DNA of 64,000 nt from an uncultured Collinsella sp. (GTDB lineage Bacteria > Actinomycetota > Coriobacteriia > Coriobacteriales > Coriobacteriaceae): positions 17,077 through 81,076 of the forward strand of contig CAUGNZ010000005.1 in the NCBI GenBank assembly GCA_959601045.1, given 5' to 3'. Position numbers and translations under genes: made by a program. Below the pieces are notes generated by a model that searched no databases, was not told the DNA's origin, and saw only the letters and a program-made list of their open reading frames with translations. Shown piece by piece: positions 1-8,350 of the stretch. Position 1 is the stretch's first letter, and every line of letters begins with the position of its first letter.

Positions 1-299
1 AGGGCGCACAGGACGGACGATGCGGCGAAGAGCGCGAGCCCCGCCACGTACACCCTCCTGAGACCGAACGAGAACGCCAGCCCTCCGCACAGGAGGGTGG
101 ACACGGTGCTCGCCACGAGGTAGGCGGTCATAGGCCAGGCATAGTGGGCCTCCCCTCCGAGCGCCGCGGCGACCGTCGGCATGGCAGTGGCCACCACGGT
201 CGAGTCGAGCGCCGCGACGAACAAGGCGAGCATGAGGCCCGCCACGGTCGACTTACCGACCGCCCCCAGCACGGGGGCGGCCATCGGTTTTTCCTGCAT
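1..299 (-). CDS. MFS drug/solute efflux transporter, DHA2-like (N-terminal part, runs off the left edge)
   Basis: Seen: a reverse-strand frame opens at an ATG at 299, preceded by GAGAGGAAG, and stays open to the edge, giving 99 residues. A first hydrophobic helix carries LDSTVVATAMPTV (residues 31-43). It is followed by YAWPMTAYLVASTV and a second helix ending FGLRRVYVAG. Known: D-S/T-T-V-V-x-x-A-x-P in helix 1 is the hallmark of 14-helix DHA2 major facilitator pumps (EmrB/QacA type), which export drugs or other solutes using the proton gradient. Neighbour: it lies 78 bp downstream of the AraC/GyrI-type regulator on the same strand, a common regulator-pump pairing, so the regulator probably controls it. 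Base composition here is visibly richer in GC than in the liv genes, suggesting acquisition by transfer. The substrate cannot be told. Confidence 0.8.
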   Translation of the reverse strand, partial: MQEKPMAAPVLGAVGKSTVAGLMLALFVAALDSTVVATAMPTVAAALGGEAHYAWPMTAYLVASTVSTLLCGGLAFSFGLRRVYVAGLALFAASSVLCA

Positions 300-377
300 A
301 TTTCTTCCTCTCCACTCAGCGCCCGCCCGCGCGGGCACCGCGGGGCATCCCCCGCGTCGAACAAAAGGAAGGACGGG

Positions 378-1265
378 TCACCCCCTGGGCCTCCTCGCCA
401 CGGGCATCCAGATCTCGCTGCGATACCCTCTCGACGAGAAGTCGCCGCGCGGGTACACCTCGAGGCTGACGTCCCCGGCGAGCTCGTAGCCCGAGGACGG
501 GAGCCACTCGGAGAAGATTCTGCGGTAGTGCTCGGCGGTCGCGACGTCGCACGGCCCGGTACAGTCGAACACGGCCCACGTGCCGGCGGGGACGTGAATC
601 TCGTCCGCCCAGCCGGGGGCCTCCCCCGAGGACGCCACCGCTATCCGGTAGCTCGACTCCCCGCCCTCGGACACGTTGACCCCGAGAACCCCTGCGGGTC
701 CCGAGCCATCGGCGAGGGCGAGCAAGGCATCGATGCTCCCGGAGCGCGAGACGCCTCCCCAGAACCTCCCGAGCTCCTCCCTCCCCTCCTCCCCCATCTG
801 GGCGAGGAGGCCCGCCTCGGACGGCCCGCACGGAAGCGACACCCCGACGAGGCGCATGCCGCCCCATGGGACGATCCTCCACGGCAGGGGCTCGGCGCCC
901 GTGACGGTGAGGGAGAACGAGAGCCTCGGGAAGACCGAGAGCGGGGCGCCCGGGCGCTTCGCCTCGCTGGGCGAAATCCCGAGGGCGTCCCTGAACGCTC
1001 GGTTGAACGCGGTCGGGGAGCCATAGCCGTACCGGACCGCGACATCGACGACCCGCTCGCCGCGGGACAGGTCGAGCGCGGCGCGGGAGATGCGCCGCCG
1101 GCGCACGTACTCCATGAGGCCGATGCCGGCGATATAGGAGAACATCCTCCGGAACTGTCCCTCGGTGCAAGCGGCGAGCCGCGCCGCGTGGGCGAGGTCG
1201 AGGTCGCCTTCGAGGTTCGCCTCTATGTAGTCCATCGCGTCGTTGAGGCCCTCTATCCAGCCCAT
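378..1265 (-). CDS. AraC-family transcriptional activator with GyrI-like effector domain
   Basis: Seen: 295 residues. Residues 1-110 form a double helix-turn-helix of AraC type: LAHAARLAACTEGQFRRMF, then the second-helix signature VAVRYGYGSPTAFNRAFR and GISPSEAKR. The C-terminal half (about 125-295) looks like a GyrI/SOUL small-molecule binding domain, with VPAGTWAVFDCTGP and the terminal EIWMPV typical of such domains. Start: the ATG at 1265 has GGAAGGAT about 9 bases upstream; the frame extends further upstream but without a ribosome site. Known: HTH_18 plus GyrI-like regulators (Rob/BmrR-like ligand sensing) respond to drugs or metabolites. It probably activates the MFS pump gene just downstream. 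Like that gene it is more GC-rich than the rest of the window, with AGG and CGG arginine codons. The ligand is unknown. Confidence 0.85.
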   Translation of the reverse strand: MGWIEGLNDAMDYIEANLEGDLDLAHAARLAACTEGQFRRMFSYIAGIGLMEYVRRRRISRAALDLSRGERVVDVAVRYGYGSPTAFNRAFRDALGISPSEAKRPGAPLSVFPRLSFSLTVTGAEPLPWRIVPWGGMRLVGVSLPCGPSEAGLLAQMGEEGREELGRFWGGVSRSGSIDALLALADGSGPAGVLGVNVSEGGESSYRIAVASSGEAPGWADEIHVPAGTWAVFDCTGPCDVATAEHYRRIFSEWLPSSGYELAGDVSLEVYPRGDFSSRGYRSEIWMPVARRPRG

Positions 1266-1683
1266 CGGGTCACCATCCTTCCGAGAAGAGAGCATGGGGC
1301 AACAAGGCAGCGCAGTCCTCGCGTCCAAGGGGCGAATAATGAGAGTTTTCGATGACTGGCTCGTCGCCAGCGATCCGTCTCGATGATAGACCGTCGGCAC
1401 GCGAATCCGACCCGCGAATGCCCGTTTTGCAATGTCAGGAACCTCGCTCAGGAGCACACCATGAAGGAAGACGCCCGCCGCGCCATGATGCGCGCGGCAC
1501 ACCCACGACGCGACAGCCGCGATCGAAAGCTAAGGAGGGACGTTAGCCACTGGGTTAGCGAGTAGCCCATTCCGTGCGCACAGCGCCAGGAACAGCGGCC
1601 CGCCCAACGACCACCTTGGACCATGGTGCCGTCACAGTAAGAGGACGGACAGCGGGCGGGCGCCAGAGCGAACAAATTGGCAT
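1266..1683. other. Non-coding stretch between the regulator and the liv operon terminator
   Basis: No gene can be supported here. A 34-codon frame from the ATG at 1461 has an AGGAG upstream, but its residues are low in complexity and basic, and it has no recognisable family. The promoter of the AraC-type gene should lie just above 1265. Confidence 0.5.
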
Positions 1684-1721
1684 GAAAAGAGGGCGGCATT
1701 GACCTTCTGGTCATGCCGCCC
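1684..1721 (-). terminator. Intrinsic terminator, 3' end of liv operon
   Basis: On the minus strand GGGCGGCA pairs with TGCCGCCC and TGACC with GGTCA (13 bp with one bulge, tetraloop), followed by CTCTTTTC. It lies about 80 bases past the livF stop. Confidence 0.75.
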
Positions 1722-1767
1722 TCATTGAATGACAAGTTCTCGCTCGGGCGCCCGCGCAGCGTCGGCT

Positions 1768-1797
1768 GGTTACGGCGTTGGGTAAAACGCCGTAACC
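1768..1797. repeat. Perfect 12-bp hairpin abutting livF stop
   Basis: GGTTACGGCGTT (1768-1779) pairs perfectly with AACGCCGTAACC (1786-1797) around a 6-base loop. It begins two bases after the livF stop codon and has no T-run on either strand. It is probably an mRNA 3'-end stabiliser or first part of a compound terminator with the hairpin at 1684. Confidence 0.6.
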
Positions 1798-1799
1798 AT

Positions 1800-2513
1800 C
1801 TAGCCGCCTAAGTAGGCTTTGCGGACGTTATCGTCGTGCAGCAGCTCTCGGCCGGTGCCGGTCATGGTGATCTTGCCGGTCTCGAGCACGTAGCCGCGCG
1901 TGGCGATCGAGAGCGCCATCTGCGCGTTCTGCTCGACCAGAAGCACCGTAGTGCCGGCCTTGTGCAGGTCCTCGACAATCTGGAAGATCTGCTCGATCAG
2001 AATCGGCGCCAGGCCCATGGAAGGCTCGTCGAGCATGAGCAGCTTGGGGTTGCTCATAAGGGCGCGCCCCATAACGAGCATCTGCTGCTCGCCGCCCGAA
2101 AGGGTGCCGGCGACCTGGCGACGGCGCTCCTTCAGGCGCGGGAACTGCTCGTAGACGCGCTCAAGGCCCGGAGCCACCGTGGACTTGGGCTGTGTATAGG
2201 CGCCCATCTCCAGGTTCTCCTCGACCGTCATTTGCAAAAAGGCGCGACGGCCCTCGGGGACCTGAGCCAGGCCCTTGCCCACCAACTTGTCGGCAGGCGT
2301 ATGGGTAATGTCCTCGCCCATAAACTTGATGGAGCCGGTCTTGGAGCGCAGCAGGCCCGAAACGGTCTTAAGCGTCGTGGACTTGCCGGCGCCGTTCGCG
2401 CCGATCAGGGCGACGATCTCGCCCTCGTTGACGTTGAAGGAGATGTCCTTGATGGCGTGGATGGCGCCGTACCAGACGTTGATGTTGTAGACGGAAAGCA
2501 TCGGCTCTGCCAT
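1800..2513 (-). CDS. livF: Branched-chain amino acid ABC transporter, ATPase LivF
   Basis: Seen: 237 residues with Walker A GANGAGKST (about 38-46), ABC signature LSGGEQQ, and Walker B LLMLDEPSMGLAP followed by the switch His region LVEQN. The length matches LivF (about 235). Known: LivF and LivG are the two cytoplasmic ATPases that drive uptake of leucine, isoleucine and valine through the LivH/LivM channel. It is the last gene of the operon; its start codon follows the livG stop directly with no gap, indicating translational coupling. A terminator follows at 1684. Homologous urea (UrtE) or aromatic-acid transporters share this fold, but the order livK-H-M-G-F favours branched-chain amino acids. 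Confidence 0.93.
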   Translation of the reverse strand: MAEPMLSVYNINVWYGAIHAIKDISFNVNEGEIVALIGANGAGKSTTLKTVSGLLRSKTGSIKFMGEDITHTPADKLVGKGLAQVPEGRRAFLQMTVEENLEMGAYTQPKSTVAPGLERVYEQFPRLKERRRQVAGTLSGGEQQMLVMGRALMSNPKLLMLDEPSMGLAPILIEQIFQIVEDLHKAGTTVLLVEQNAQMALSIATRGYVLETGKITMTGTGRELLHDDNVRKAYLGG

Positions 2514-3374
2514 TTAGTTCTCCCCCTTATCCTGCTTGCCCAGATACGCCTCGATAACGGCATCGTTGTTCTGGATCTCCTCGGCCGTGCCCTTGGCGAT
2601 GACCTTGCCAAAGTTAAGCACGCAGATGCCCTCGCAGATGTTCATGACGAGCGACATGTCGTGCTCGATGAGCATGATGGCGATACCAAAGGTGTCGCGG
2701 ATCTTGACAATGTTCTCCATAAGCTCCGCGGTCTCGGACGGGTTCATGCCGGCGGCAGGCTCGTCGAGCAGCAGTAGCTTGGGGTTGGTGGCAAGCGCGC
2801 GGACGATCTCCAGACGACGCTGGGCGCCATAAGGTAGCGAGCCGGCCTGCTCGTTAGCCAGGTGCTCCATATCAAAGATGGACAGCAGCTCCATGGCGCG
2901 CTCGTGAGCAGCTTTCTCGTGCTTCCAGTACGTCGGCAGGCGCAGCACGCCCTCAAAACCGGAGTAGCGCTCCTGATTGTGCAGACCAACCTTGACGTTG
3001 TCCTCCACCGTCATGGTGCTAAACAGGCGGATGTTTTGGAAGGTACGGGCGATACCCATGCGGTTGACCTGATAGACCGACTTGCCCGAGGTGTCCTCAC
3101 CGTCGAGCAGGATGGTGCCGTGCGTGGGCTGGTACACCTTGGTGAGCAGGTTGAAGACCGTGGTCTTGCCGGCACCGTTGGGGCCGATCAGACCGGCGAT
3201 CTCGGTCTTGCCGATAGTCAGGCTAAAGTCGTCGACCGCCTTAAGGCCACCGAACTCAATACCCAGGTGGATGCACTCGAGCGCCGGGCGCTCGCCCAGG
3301 TCGCGATCGGGAACGATGGCGCCAGAAGGATACGGGACCATCTTGCCCTTGTTGAACTCAAACTTACTGGGCAT
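2514..3374 (-). CDS. livG: Branched-chain amino acid ABC transporter, ATPase LivG
   Basis: Seen: 286 residues. A roughly 30-residue N-terminal extension (MPSKFEFNKGKMVPYPSGA) precedes the ABC domain, which has Walker A GPNGAGKTT (about 68-76), the LivG-specific loop RTFQNIRLFSTMTVEDNV, the degenerate signature LPYGAQRRLEI in place of LSGGQ, and Walker B LLLLDEPAAGMNP. The extra helical segment after the Q-loop and the N-P-x-E after Walker B are typical of LivG. Its start overlaps the end of livM by 11 bases, so translation is coupled. Known: it pairs with LivF as the nucleotide-binding dimer. The N-terminal extension is longer than in E. coli LivG (about 255 residues); a later start cannot be excluded. 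Confidence 0.92.
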   Translation of the reverse strand: MPSKFEFNKGKMVPYPSGAIVPDRDLGERPALECIHLGIEFGGLKAVDDFSLTIGKTEIAGLIGPNGAGKTTVFNLLTKVYQPTHGTILLDGEDTSGKSVYQVNRMGIARTFQNIRLFSTMTVEDNVKVGLHNQERYSGFEGVLRLPTYWKHEKAAHERAMELLSIFDMEHLANEQAGSLPYGAQRRLEIVRALATNPKLLLLDEPAAGMNPSETAELMENIVKIRDTFGIAIMLIEHDMSLVMNICEGICVLNFGKVIAKGTAEEIQNNDAVIEAYLGKQDKGEN

Positions 3375-4452
3375 CGGCTGCCACCTCCTTCTTAGAAGTA
3401 AAGCGGTCCTTGATGCGGCCGAAGAACGCTTTAAGCTGCGGGTTGTTGGTAAAGATCATGACCAGGATCAACACGATGGCGTAGATGAGCATGCGGTAGT
3501 CCGAGAACTGACGGAGCAGCTCGGGAAGCACCGTGAGCAACGCCGCCGCGATGACGGAACCGCGCATGTTGCCCAGGCCGCCCAGGACCACGAACACCAG
3601 GATGAGGATCGACGTGTTGAAGTCGAACTTGGTGGCGGAGAGCTGCGAGAAGTTACCGCCGAAGAGGGCTCCGGCAGCACCGGCGAGGGCAGCGGAAACC
3701 ACGAAGGCAATCATGCGGTACTCGGTGACGGAGATGCCTACGGACTCGGCTGCAATCTTGTTATCGCGCACGGCCATAATGGCACGGCCGGTACGGCTGC
3801 GAACCAGGTTGAGCACGATCACGAGTGCGACCATGACCAGGATGGCACCGGCGAGGAAGGTCGAGTACGTCGACACGCCCGAGGCGCCCTGGGCGCCCTT
3901 GATGATGGCGGTGCCGTCCTCGAGCAGGTGCAGGTCGTCGATCGTAGAGTTGCCCGTGATGTTAAAGATCACGTGCAGGCCGCGGGAGTCGACGCCCACA
4001 ATGAGGCAGGTGACGATCTCTTTGATGATCTCGCCAAAGGCCAGGGTCACGATAGCCAGATAGTCGCCGCTCAGGCGCAGGACCGGGATACCAATCAAGA
4101 AGCCCAAGATGGCAGCGGCGATAGCGCCGACCACGATGCTGATGATAAGGCGCACCGGATCGGAGGGAACGGCGCTCTCGAGGGCGACCGCGGTGACGAT
4201 GCCCGTATAGGCACCGACACTCATAAAGCCCGCGTGGCCCAGCGACAAGTCGCCCGCGATGCCGACGACGAGGTTAAGGGAAATGGCCATGACGATATAG
4301 GCCGTGATGGGGACCAGCTGACCGGCGATCATGCGCGGGATCATGTGGTTAGACTGCATAAAGAACACGATGGCGAACGCCACAATGCACATGGCATACG
4401 TGACAAAGTCGTGACGCGTCTGCTTGTCTTTAAGAAACTTCATAACGCTCAC
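3364..4452 (-). CDS. livM: Branched-chain amino acid ABC transporter, permease LivM
   Basis: Seen: 362 residues with about 9-10 hydrophobic helices and the LivM hallmarks NLVVGIAGDLSLGHAGFM (transmembrane, early), GIPVLRLSGDYLAIVTLAFGEI (LRLxGxYxAIxTLAFxEI motif), and the cytoplasmic EAA-like loop RTGRAIMAVRDNKIAAESVG. Start: a GTG at 4452 immediately follows the livH stop with GAGAAGG upstream; an in-frame ATG three codons later (4443) is also possible. Known: LivM forms the membrane channel with LivH and docks LivG/LivF through the EAA loop. It belongs to the liv operon; the next gene overlaps it by 11 bases. Highly confident family call; the exact substrate range is inferred from operon content. 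Confidence 0.92.
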   Translation of the reverse strand: MSVMKFLKDKQTRHDFVTYAMCIVAFAIVFFMQSNHMIPRMIAGQLVPITAYIVMAISLNLVVGIAGDLSLGHAGFMSVGAYTGIVTAVALESAVPSDPVRLIISIVVGAIAAAILGFLIGIPVLRLSGDYLAIVTLAFGEIIKEIVTCLIVGVDSRGLHVIFNITGNSTIDDLHLLEDGTAIIKGAQGASGVSTYSTFLAGAILVMVALVIVLNLVRSRTGRAIMAVRDNKIAAESVGISVTEYRMIAFVVSAALAGAAGALFGGNFSQLSATKFDFNTSILILVFVVLGGLGNMRGSVIAAALLTVLPELLRQFSDYRMLIYAIVLILVMIFTNNPQLKAFFGRIKDRFTSKKEVAADAQ

Positions 4453-5334
4453 CTACACCTTCTCGGGGACGTACTTGCCCAAGAGGCCGGCAGGCTTGAC
4501 GAGCAGGACGATGATCAAAACACCAAAGACGATGGAGTTGGCAAGGCTCGTGGAAATGTAAGCCTGCGCCATCGCCTCGATGATGCCGATGAGAATGCCG
4601 CCGACAAAGGCGCCGGGGATGGAGCCGATGCCACCGAAGACGGCGGCGTCGAAGGCCTTGATGCCGGGCATGGCGCCCGTCGTGGGCTGCAGCACCGGCG
4701 AGTAGGAGCACAGCAGCACGCCGGCGATGGCGGCAAGGGCAGAGCCGATGGCAAACGTCATCGAGATGGTGCGGTTGACGTTGATGCCCATGAGCTGAGC
4801 GGCGGCCTTGTCCTCGGACACGGCGCGCATGGCTTTGCCCATCTTGGTCTTACCTGTAAAGAACATCAGGCCGGCCATGATAACCAGGCAGGCGACGATG
4901 GTGACGAGCGAGACGGCGCTTACGTTGAACTTGGCCAAGAACTCCGGCACCTGGAAGGTGACGAGCGAAGTGAAGTTCTTGGGCGTGGCGCCCCACAGAA
5001 GCTGCGCGGCGTTCTGCAGGAAGTAAGACACGCCGATAGCCGTGATCAGAACGGCCAGCGGGCCTGCTTGGCGCAGCGGCTTATAGGCCAGACCCTCAAT
5101 GAGAACACCGAGAACCGTGCAGGCCACACAAGAGAGAACTACAGATGCCCAGCCCGGGAGGCCGAGATACGACGTGGCGCAGAACGAGACATAGGCACCG
5201 ACCATGATGACATCGCCGTGAGCGAAGTTGAGCATCTTGGCGATACCGTAGACCATGGTGTAGCCCAACGCGATGATGGCGTAGACGCTGCCCATGGACA
5301 GGCCGTTGACCAGGTATTGGATAAAGACCGTCAT
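4453..5334 (-). CDS. livH: Branched-chain amino acid ABC transporter, permease LivH
   Basis: Seen: 293 residues beginning MTVFIQYLVNGLSMGSVYAI, then ALGYTMVYGIAKMLNFAHGD (classic LivH GxxMVYGxxxxxNFAHG motif), several further helices and the EAA loop KMGKAMRAVSEDKAAAQLMG. Start: the ATG at 5334 has AAGGGGG nine bases upstream. The frame is open for 31 more codons, but the upstream ATG at 5343 would sit directly on that ribosome site. Known: the second channel subunit of the liv transporter. It is preceded by a 139-bp gap after livK containing two hairpins (5381-5442), which may reduce read-through so that the binding protein is made in excess over the membrane subunits. Confidence 0.92.
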   Translation of the reverse strand: MTVFIQYLVNGLSMGSVYAIIALGYTMVYGIAKMLNFAHGDVIMVGAYVSFCATSYLGLPGWASVVLSCVACTVLGVLIEGLAYKPLRQAGPLAVLITAIGVSYFLQNAAQLLWGATPKNFTSLVTFQVPEFLAKFNVSAVSLVTIVACLVIMAGLMFFTGKTKMGKAMRAVSEDKAAAQLMGINVNRTISMTFAIGSALAAIAGVLLCSYSPVLQPTTGAMPGIKAFDAAVFGGIGSIPGAFVGGILIGIIEAMAQAYISTSLANSIVFGVLIIVLLVKPAGLLGKYVPEKV

Positions 5335-5380
5335 GTTCCACATCCCCCTTTCGAATAGGTTTCCAGTTAATGTATGAAAC

Positions 5381-5442
5381 AGGGACGTTACACTGTCCCT
5401 AGATACCAAGCAAGCAGGGAAGGCCAAAACCTCCCCTGCTTG
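5381..5442 (-). promoter_or_regulatory. Two hairpins between livK and livH
   Basis: On the minus strand the first hairpin pairs CAAGCAGGG with CCCTGCTTG (5411-5442, extended inside by AGG/CCT); the second pairs AGGGAC with GTCCCT (5381-5400). Neither has a long T-run. Inference: attenuation or 3'-end protection of the livK message, a common way to give binding protein in excess. Confidence 0.5.
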
Positions 5443-5473
5443 GGATCAAAACCGCTCTATGTAAGGCGGCCAA

Positions 5474-6661
5474 TTAGGCCTGTACGTACTTGCCGTCGGT
5501 GATGACGTACGCCGTGGGCTCCTTCTGGACCTGGCCCTTATCGTTCCAGGTGAGCTTGCCGGTCAGACCGTCAACGGTAATCTTGAGCATAGCCTTGGAC
5601 AGCTTCTCGGCGACCTCGGTCGGATCGGCGTCGACACCAAGACCGGCCTCCTTGACGGCCTCGGCCACCGCGTGCACGCCGTCGTAGGCGTCAGCGGCAA
5701 ACTGGTCGGGGGTATCGCCGTACTTATCCTTGTAAGCGTTAACGAAGTCGGCGTTCTTCTCGTCGTCGGCGGAGAACGGGGTCATGAGCAGCAGACCCTC
5801 GGCAAGAGAGGTATCGAAGCCCTCAACGCCCAGGATGCCGTCCATACCGTCGCAGCCCATCATCTTGACGTCGTAGCCCATGTCCTTGGCGTTCTTGAGC
5901 AGGACGGACGCCGGCGTGTAGTAGATCGGCGCAAAGATCATGGTGGCGCCGGCCTGCTTGGCCTTGGTCAGCTGGTTGGTAAAGCTCGTGGCGGAGTCGT
6001 CCTTAAAGGTCTCCTCGTCAACAATCTCGAGCTTGGACTCAGCGGCCTGGGCCTTAAAGGAATCTGCGATGCCCGAAGAATAGGCGTCGCCGGAGTTATA
6101 GAACAGCACGAACTTCTCGTCCGCATACTTCTGCGCCAGGAACTTGGCAGCGTTGACACCCTGGTTGGGGTCGGTGAAGCAAACCTGGAAGACGCAATCC
6201 TTGCCGTCGGTGACGTCCTCGGAGGACGCGGACGGGGTGATCATGAACGTCTTGGGGTCGTTACCGCACTCGGCGGCAACGGCAACCGACGCACCCGTGG
6301 TGGTCGGGCCGACGAGGGCCTGCATGCCCCAGTCGAGCAGGGTGTTGAAGGCGTTGACGGCCTTCTCGCCGTCGGCCTGGTCATCCTCGGCCTTGCTGGC
6401 AAGCGGCAGCTCCTTGGTCGAGAAATCCTTGCAGCCAAGCTCGACACCCTGGGTAACGGACTTGCCGTAGGACGCGTTGGCGCCGGTCAGCGGGCCGATG
6501 GTACCGATCTTAAACGAAGCGTCGCTTGAAGCGGAACCGCTGTCGCCGCCGTTGGAGGAGCAACCAGCTAGAATGGACATCGCCCCCAGACCTGCTGCGC
6601 TCGCGATAACGCTCCTGCGATTCATAACAGGGTTCAATGACTTACCGGTGAGGCTCGACAT
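5474..6661 (-). CDS. livK: Branched-chain amino acid ABC transporter, substrate-binding lipoprotein (copy 1)
   Basis: Seen: 395 residues. The N-terminus has a basic start (NRRSV), a hydrophobic stretch ASAAGLGAMSI and a lipobox LAGC (lipidated Cys about 34), followed by a flexible Ser/Gly linker. The mature part starts FKIGTIGPLTGANASYG, the type I periplasmic-binding fold of LivJ/LivK (Peripla_BP_6), with LVGPTTTGASVAVA in the ligand cleft. The ATG at 6661 has GAGGAGAG upstream; an internal ATG at the NRRS site would also leave a full signal peptide. Known: captures the amino acid outside the membrane and delivers it to LivHM. About two-thirds identical by eye to the second copy upstream (6933-8099), so one arose by duplication; their ligand sites may differ. 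Confidence 0.92.
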   Translation of the reverse strand: MSSLTGKSLNPVMNRRSVIASAAGLGAMSILAGCSSNGGDSGSASSDASFKIGTIGPLTGANASYGKSVTQGVELGCKDFSTKELPLASKAEDDQADGEKAVNAFNTLLDWGMQALVGPTTTGASVAVAAECGNDPKTFMITPSASSEDVTDGKDCVFQVCFTDPNQGVNAAKFLAQKYADEKFVLFYNSGDAYSSGIADSFKAQAAESKLEIVDEETFKDDSATSFTNQLTKAKQAGATMIFAPIYYTPASVLLKNAKDMGYDVKMMGCDGMDGILGVEGFDTSLAEGLLLMTPFSADDEKNADFVNAYKDKYGDTPDQFAADAYDGVHAVAEAVKEAGLGVDADPTEVAEKLSKAMLKITVDGLTGKLTWNDKGQVQKEPTAYVITDGKYVQA

Positions 6662-6932
6662 GCGGCTCTCCTCTCAAATCTCGTCGGGTTTCGGTTACCC
6701 GACAGGCCATCCTTCGCCGTGTTCGGCGTTCGCAAAATACTAGACGCTTTAGTTAAGGAAAGTGGCGATTATTTCAACTTTTCTTTGGATTTGTCCATTT
6801 ATCCATAATTCTGTGTATTTCTATTACTTTATACAGTAATGCCACTTTATTGTGTGAAAGTAATGTTTCCGTTCTGTTACAGGCGTCCCTGCCCTGAATA
6901 AAACGGCCTCACCGGTCGCGCTTTATGCGCAC
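6662..6932 (-). promoter_or_regulatory. AT-rich regulatory region between the two livK genes, with dyad at 6823-6840
   Basis: This 271-bp gap is far richer in A+T than its surroundings at 6740-6890. It contains an 18-bp dyad (arms ATTACT/AGTAAT, 6823-6840) overlapping a TATAAA-like -10 on the minus strand. A wider inverted pair, AAAGTGGC near 6760 and GCCACTTT at 6841, also lies here. Inference: promoter and operator for livK copy 1 and livHMGF, separate from copy 2. Confidence 0.45.
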
Positions 6933-8099
6933 TTAGGCGGCGATGTACTTGCCGTCCTGAATCACATAGGCTGTGGCGGGCTTTTCGACCTGGCCCTCGT
7001 CATTCCACGTCAGCTCGCCTGTCAGGCCCTCGATCTTGATCTTGCGCATGGCCTTGGCAAGGTCGCCGGCAATGTCGGCACCGTCGTCCGTAATGTCGAT
7101 GTCTGCCTTATCGATTGCCTCGACAATCGCGTGGACGCAGTCATAGGCGTCGGCGGCAAACTGGTTGGGCGTCTCGTTGTAGGCGTCCTTATATGCCTTG
7201 ACGAAGTCGGCGTTCTTCTCATCGTCGGCAGAGAACGGAGTCATGAGCAGCACGCCCTCGGCAAGAGAGGTGTCGAAGCCCTCAACGGAGAGCAGGCCGT
7301 CCATGCCATCGGTACCCATGAGCGTCATGTCGTAGCCCATGTCCTTGGCGTTCTTGAGCAGAACGGACGCCGGCGTGTAGTAGATCGGCGCAAAGATGAG
7401 CGTGGCGCCGGCCTCCTTGGCCTTGGTCAGCTGGTTGGTAAAGCTCGTGGCGGAATCGTCCTTAAAGGTCTCGGCATCGACGATGTCGAGCTTGGATGCC
7501 TTGGCCTGCTCGGCAAAGGCATCGGCAACGCCCGAGCTATACGTATCGCCGGAGTTGTAGAACAGGGCAATCTTGGCATCTGCGTACTTCTCGGCCAAAA
7601 ACTTGGCAGCACTGGCGCCCATGGTGGGGTCGGTAAAACAAACCTGGAAGACCGTGGTCTTATCCTTGGTAACGTCGAGCGACGAGGCCGAAGGCGTAAC
7701 CATGAGCATGTCATCGGCAATCTCGCCCGAGACGGCGACGGCAGCTCCAGTCGTGACGGGGCCGACGAGCGCCTGCATGCCCCAGTCGCACAGGGTATTG
7801 AAGGCGTTGATAGCCTTCTCGCCGTCGGCGACGTCATCCTCGGACTTAATCGAGAGCTTGAGGTCCTTGGTCGAGAAATCCTTGGCGGCAAGCTTGGCGC
7901 CCTTCTCGGCCGAGACGCCATAGGTTGCCGCGGCGCCGGTCAGAGGGCCGATGACACCGATCTTGAAGGTCTTGCCGTCATCGGCGGAGCCGCCGTCCGA
8001 GCCACCCGACGAGCAACCAGCGAGTGCGGCGGTGCTGCCGAGCGCTGCGGCGCCGGCGAGAAAGTTCCTACGGCTAAGCGTGCTGTTGATGTTGAACAT
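6933..8099 (-). CDS. livK: Branched-chain amino acid ABC transporter, substrate-binding lipoprotein (copy 2)
   Basis: Seen: 388 residues: MFNINSTLSRRNFLAGAAAL with a twin-Arg-like SRRNF start, lipobox LAGC, a Gly/Ser/Asp linker, then FKIGVIGPLTGAAATYG and LVGPVTTGAAVAVSGE of the LivJ/LivK fold. The ATG at 8099 has AAGGGGGG upstream. Known role: ligand capture for the liv transporter. It is the promoter-proximal gene of the cluster and is separated from copy 1 by an AT-rich 271 bp with its own likely promoter, so the two receptors may be expressed differently. The strong sequence agreement continues almost to the C-terminus (YVIQDGKY in both). Like E. coli LivJ/LivK sharing LivHMGF, the two probably feed one channel with different specificity (inference). 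Confidence 0.9.
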   Translation of the reverse strand: MFNINSTLSRRNFLAGAAALGSTAALAGCSSGGSDGGSADDGKTFKIGVIGPLTGAAATYGVSAEKGAKLAAKDFSTKDLKLSIKSEDDVADGEKAINAFNTLCDWGMQALVGPVTTGAAVAVSGEIADDMLMVTPSASSLDVTKDKTTVFQVCFTDPTMGASAAKFLAEKYADAKIALFYNSGDTYSSGVADAFAEQAKASKLDIVDAETFKDDSATSFTNQLTKAKEAGATLIFAPIYYTPASVLLKNAKDMGYDMTLMGTDGMDGLLSVEGFDTSLAEGVLLMTPFSADDEKNADFVKAYKDAYNETPNQFAADAYDCVHAIVEAIDKADIDITDDGADIAGDLAKAMRKIKIEGLTGELTWNDEGQVEKPATAYVIQDGKYIAA

Positions 8100-8350
8100 G
8101 GTGTCCCCCCTTTTCGCTGGCCGCAGTGCGGCCGTCTTGCGGTACGGGGCAAACCTTATGGCGCAAACGTTGACAGTTTGTTACGTAAGTTCGTTTGTAG
8201 CGAGCATGTTTCCAATGTTTCCGCAGCGTTTCAGGGGTGCCGTTTTGTGCAGCTCCTGTTGCCTGGCGAGCACGCGCCCCCGGTTCACGCTAGAATGCAC
8301 TCAACCTTTAAGCGGTTAATCCATCCATAAGATGCACGAAGGAGCTATCT
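8100..8350. promoter_or_regulatory. Divergent promoter region livK / hom
   Basis: The 251 bp between the divergent genes must hold both promoters. A plausible -10 for hom is TAGAAT at about 8291, but I see no convincing -35. AAGGAG lies just before the hom ATG. No riboswitch fold was recognised. Confidence 0.4.

Noticed and set aside
1383..1565. Small plus-strand ORF with AGGAG at 1454
   Set aside because: Very basic, no family, no neighbour support; left as non-coding.
3082..5358. 758-residue open frame on the plus strand opposite livM/livH
   Set aside because: His/Asp/Arg-rich, low-complexity translation of the antisense of conserved genes; typical GC-rich shadow. The same holds for long frames opposite purL (12672-14312, 15117-16379), the Elp3-like gene (40080-41879) and the Lhr-like helicase (37506-38921).
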